6,133 nucleotides of DNA, taken from positions 1-6,133 of the forward strand of contig JADGBP010000151.1 of the NCBI GenBank assembly GCA_015231395.1, written 5' to 3'. This document shows positions 5,245 to 6,133 of the stretch, piece after piece. The stretch's first letter is position 1; each line of letters begins with the position of its first letter. The position numbers were made by a program, and so were the translations under genes. The DNA is from Desulfamplus sp. GTDB taxonomy: Bacteria > Desulfobacterota > Desulfobacteria > Desulfobacterales > Desulfobacteraceae. The notes below the pieces were generated by a model. The model did not search any database and was not told where the DNA came from. It saw nothing but the letters and a program-made list of their open reading frames with translations.

Positions 5245-6060
5245 ATGACACCACAAGAGATTATTGCCAAGATTAAAGAAGAAAATATCAGAATGATTGA
5301 TATCAGATATATGGATTTTCCCGGAACATGGCAGCATTTTTCAGTACCCGCGTGTGAAGTTACTGAATCTTCATTTGAAGATGGTTTTGGATTTGACGGC
5401 TCCAGCATGAGAGCATGGCAGAATATTGATAACAGCGATATGATTGTTATTCCTGATCCTACCACAGTAAAAATGGATCCGTTCTTTGCCCATCCGACAC
5501 TTGTCCTGATAGGAGATATCAAGGATCCCATTACCGGAGAGGCATATTCACGTGACCCCCGTTATATTGCAAAAAAAGTGGAGCAATATGTCAAAACTAC
5601 AGGTCTTGGAGATACAATTTTTGTAGGGCCTGAGCCTGAGTTTTTTATTTTCAACAATGTCCGTTACTCCTGCGAACCCAACTCCGCTTTTTATGAACTG
5701 GATTCTGATGAGGCGATATGGAACTCTGGAAGAGATGAAATGCCCAATACTGGTTACAAAATCCGTCATAAACACGGGTATTATCCTTTACCTCCTTCAG
5801 ATAAATATCAGGACATGAGAAGCGAAATGCTTCTGACTCTGGAAGATATGGGCATTGCCATGGAGTGTCAGCATCATGAAGTTGCCACTGCCGGACAGTG
5901 TGAAATTGATTTAAGATGTAGCAGCCTGCTGGATATGGGTGATAAACTTGCATGGTTCAAGTATGTTCTTAAAAATGTGGCGGCAAAATATAATAATAGT
6001 GTAACTTTTATGCCTGATTGGTTGGGTTCGTTAGAATTGGTTTCGTTTTCCGTTGATTGA
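5245..6060 (+). CDS. glnA: glutamine synthetase type I, N-terminal part only (3'-truncated or interrupted)
   Basis: Residues 1-257 are clear glutamine synthetase I, the dodecameric enzyme joining ammonia to glutamate with ATP. Visible are the beta-grasp domain with GFGFDGSS (Asp51, equivalent to E. coli Asp50), the metal-binding VGPEPEFF (Glu130, Glu132), and QHHEVATAGQCEID. After VTFMP (residue 257, base 6015) the family continues with KPLFGDNGSGMH; here it reads DWLGSLELVSFSVD and stops at 6060. About 200 residues are missing, including the active-site His, the Arg residues and the adenylylation Tyr, so this open frame cannot make a working enzyme alone. No frame of the remaining 118 bases restores similarity, so a simple frameshift is excluded. 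AAGGA (5231-5235) supports ATG 5245. It likely forms a unit with glnB. An insertion, rearrangement or assembly join at 6016 is the likely cause. Confidence 0.9.
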   Translation: MTPQEIIAKIKEENIRMIDIRYMDFPGTWQHFSVPACEVTESSFEDGFGFDGSSMRAWQNIDNSDMIVIPDPTTVKMDPFFAHPTLVLIGDIKDPITGEAYSRDPRYIAKKVEQYVKTTGLGDTIFVGPEPEFFIFNNVRYSCEPNSAFYELDSDEAIWNSGRDEMPNTGYKIRHKHGYYPLPPSDKYQDMRSEMLLTLEDMGIAMECQHHEVATAGQCEIDLRCSSLLDMGDKLAWFKYVLKNVAAKYNNSVTFMPDWLGSLELVSFSVD

Positions 6061-6133
6061 TTAGGTTCTTTCAAGTATTTTGCCTGTTTCCTGGTCTTAT
6101 TGTAGGGTGATAGCCTTATTGTATCTGTTGTCT
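6016..6133. other. sequence of unknown origin joined to truncated glnA
   Basis: From 6016 to the window end nothing resembles glnA. The plus strand is T/G-rich with an imperfect direct repeat (6016-6032 and 6055-6071, 14 of 17 matches, 39 bp apart). One minus-strand frame is open from the right edge through this segment and encodes EPNQS twice, 13 residues apart; it then continues antisense into glnA to a stop near 5874. It could be the 3' end of an incoming gene. No transposase motif, terminal inverted repeat or intron boundary was recognised. Confidence 0.4.

Noticed and set aside
6016..6133. Group II intron or intein interrupting glnA
   Set aside because: The junction lacks the GTGYG start of group II introns. 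An intein must keep the reading frame open, yet a stop follows 15 codons after the junction.

Overview
The window is AT-rich bacterial chromosome. It carries a nitrogen-regulation cluster, glnD - glnB - glnA, all on the + strand. Upstream of it lie a small tatA gene (+ strand) and, divergently, a MoxR-type AAA+ ATPase gene (- strand). Protein features (GlnB-type PII with Tyr51 and Asp54, GS type I with the GFGFDGSS form of the N-terminal motif, a delta-proteobacterial-looking TatA) and AT-rich, repeat-laden DNA suggest a Desulfobacteraceae-like member of the former Deltaproteobacteria. That placement is inference from style, not from a search.

Layout: 1-23 (-) holds the first codons of a gene that runs off the left edge, probably the VWA-domain partner of the ATPase. 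43-900 (-) is the MoxR-family ATPase. 901-1143 is a divergent intergenic region with a 20-bp tandem duplication that copies the ATPase ribosome binding site. 1144-1335 (+) is tatA. 1336-1737 is a 402-bp non-coding region with inverted repeats, short direct repeats and a well-spaced sigma-54 (-24/-12) promoter candidate facing glnD. 1738-4692 (+) is glnD, longer than usual because of three repeat-built insertions. 4693-4853 is an intergenic region with overlapping hairpins and a stray copy of the glnD 21-bp repeat. 4854-5192 (+) is glnB. 5245-6060 (+) is the first ~257 codons of glnA, which then abruptly stops resembling glutamine synthetase at base 6016.

Functionally, GlnD senses glutamine and uridylylates or deuridylylates PII (GlnB) at Tyr51. 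PII in turn controls glutamine synthetase (GlnA) activity and NtrC-type transcription. The sigma-54 candidate upstream of glnD would put the sensor itself under nitrogen control.

The most unusual aspect is the concentration of short tandem duplications in both coding and non-coding DNA: three in-frame expansions in GlnD, duplicated leader sequences, and a copy of one coding repeat unit in the glnB leader. The second is the broken glnA. I see no defence system, CRISPR array, tRNA, rRNA or recognisable transposase inside the window.
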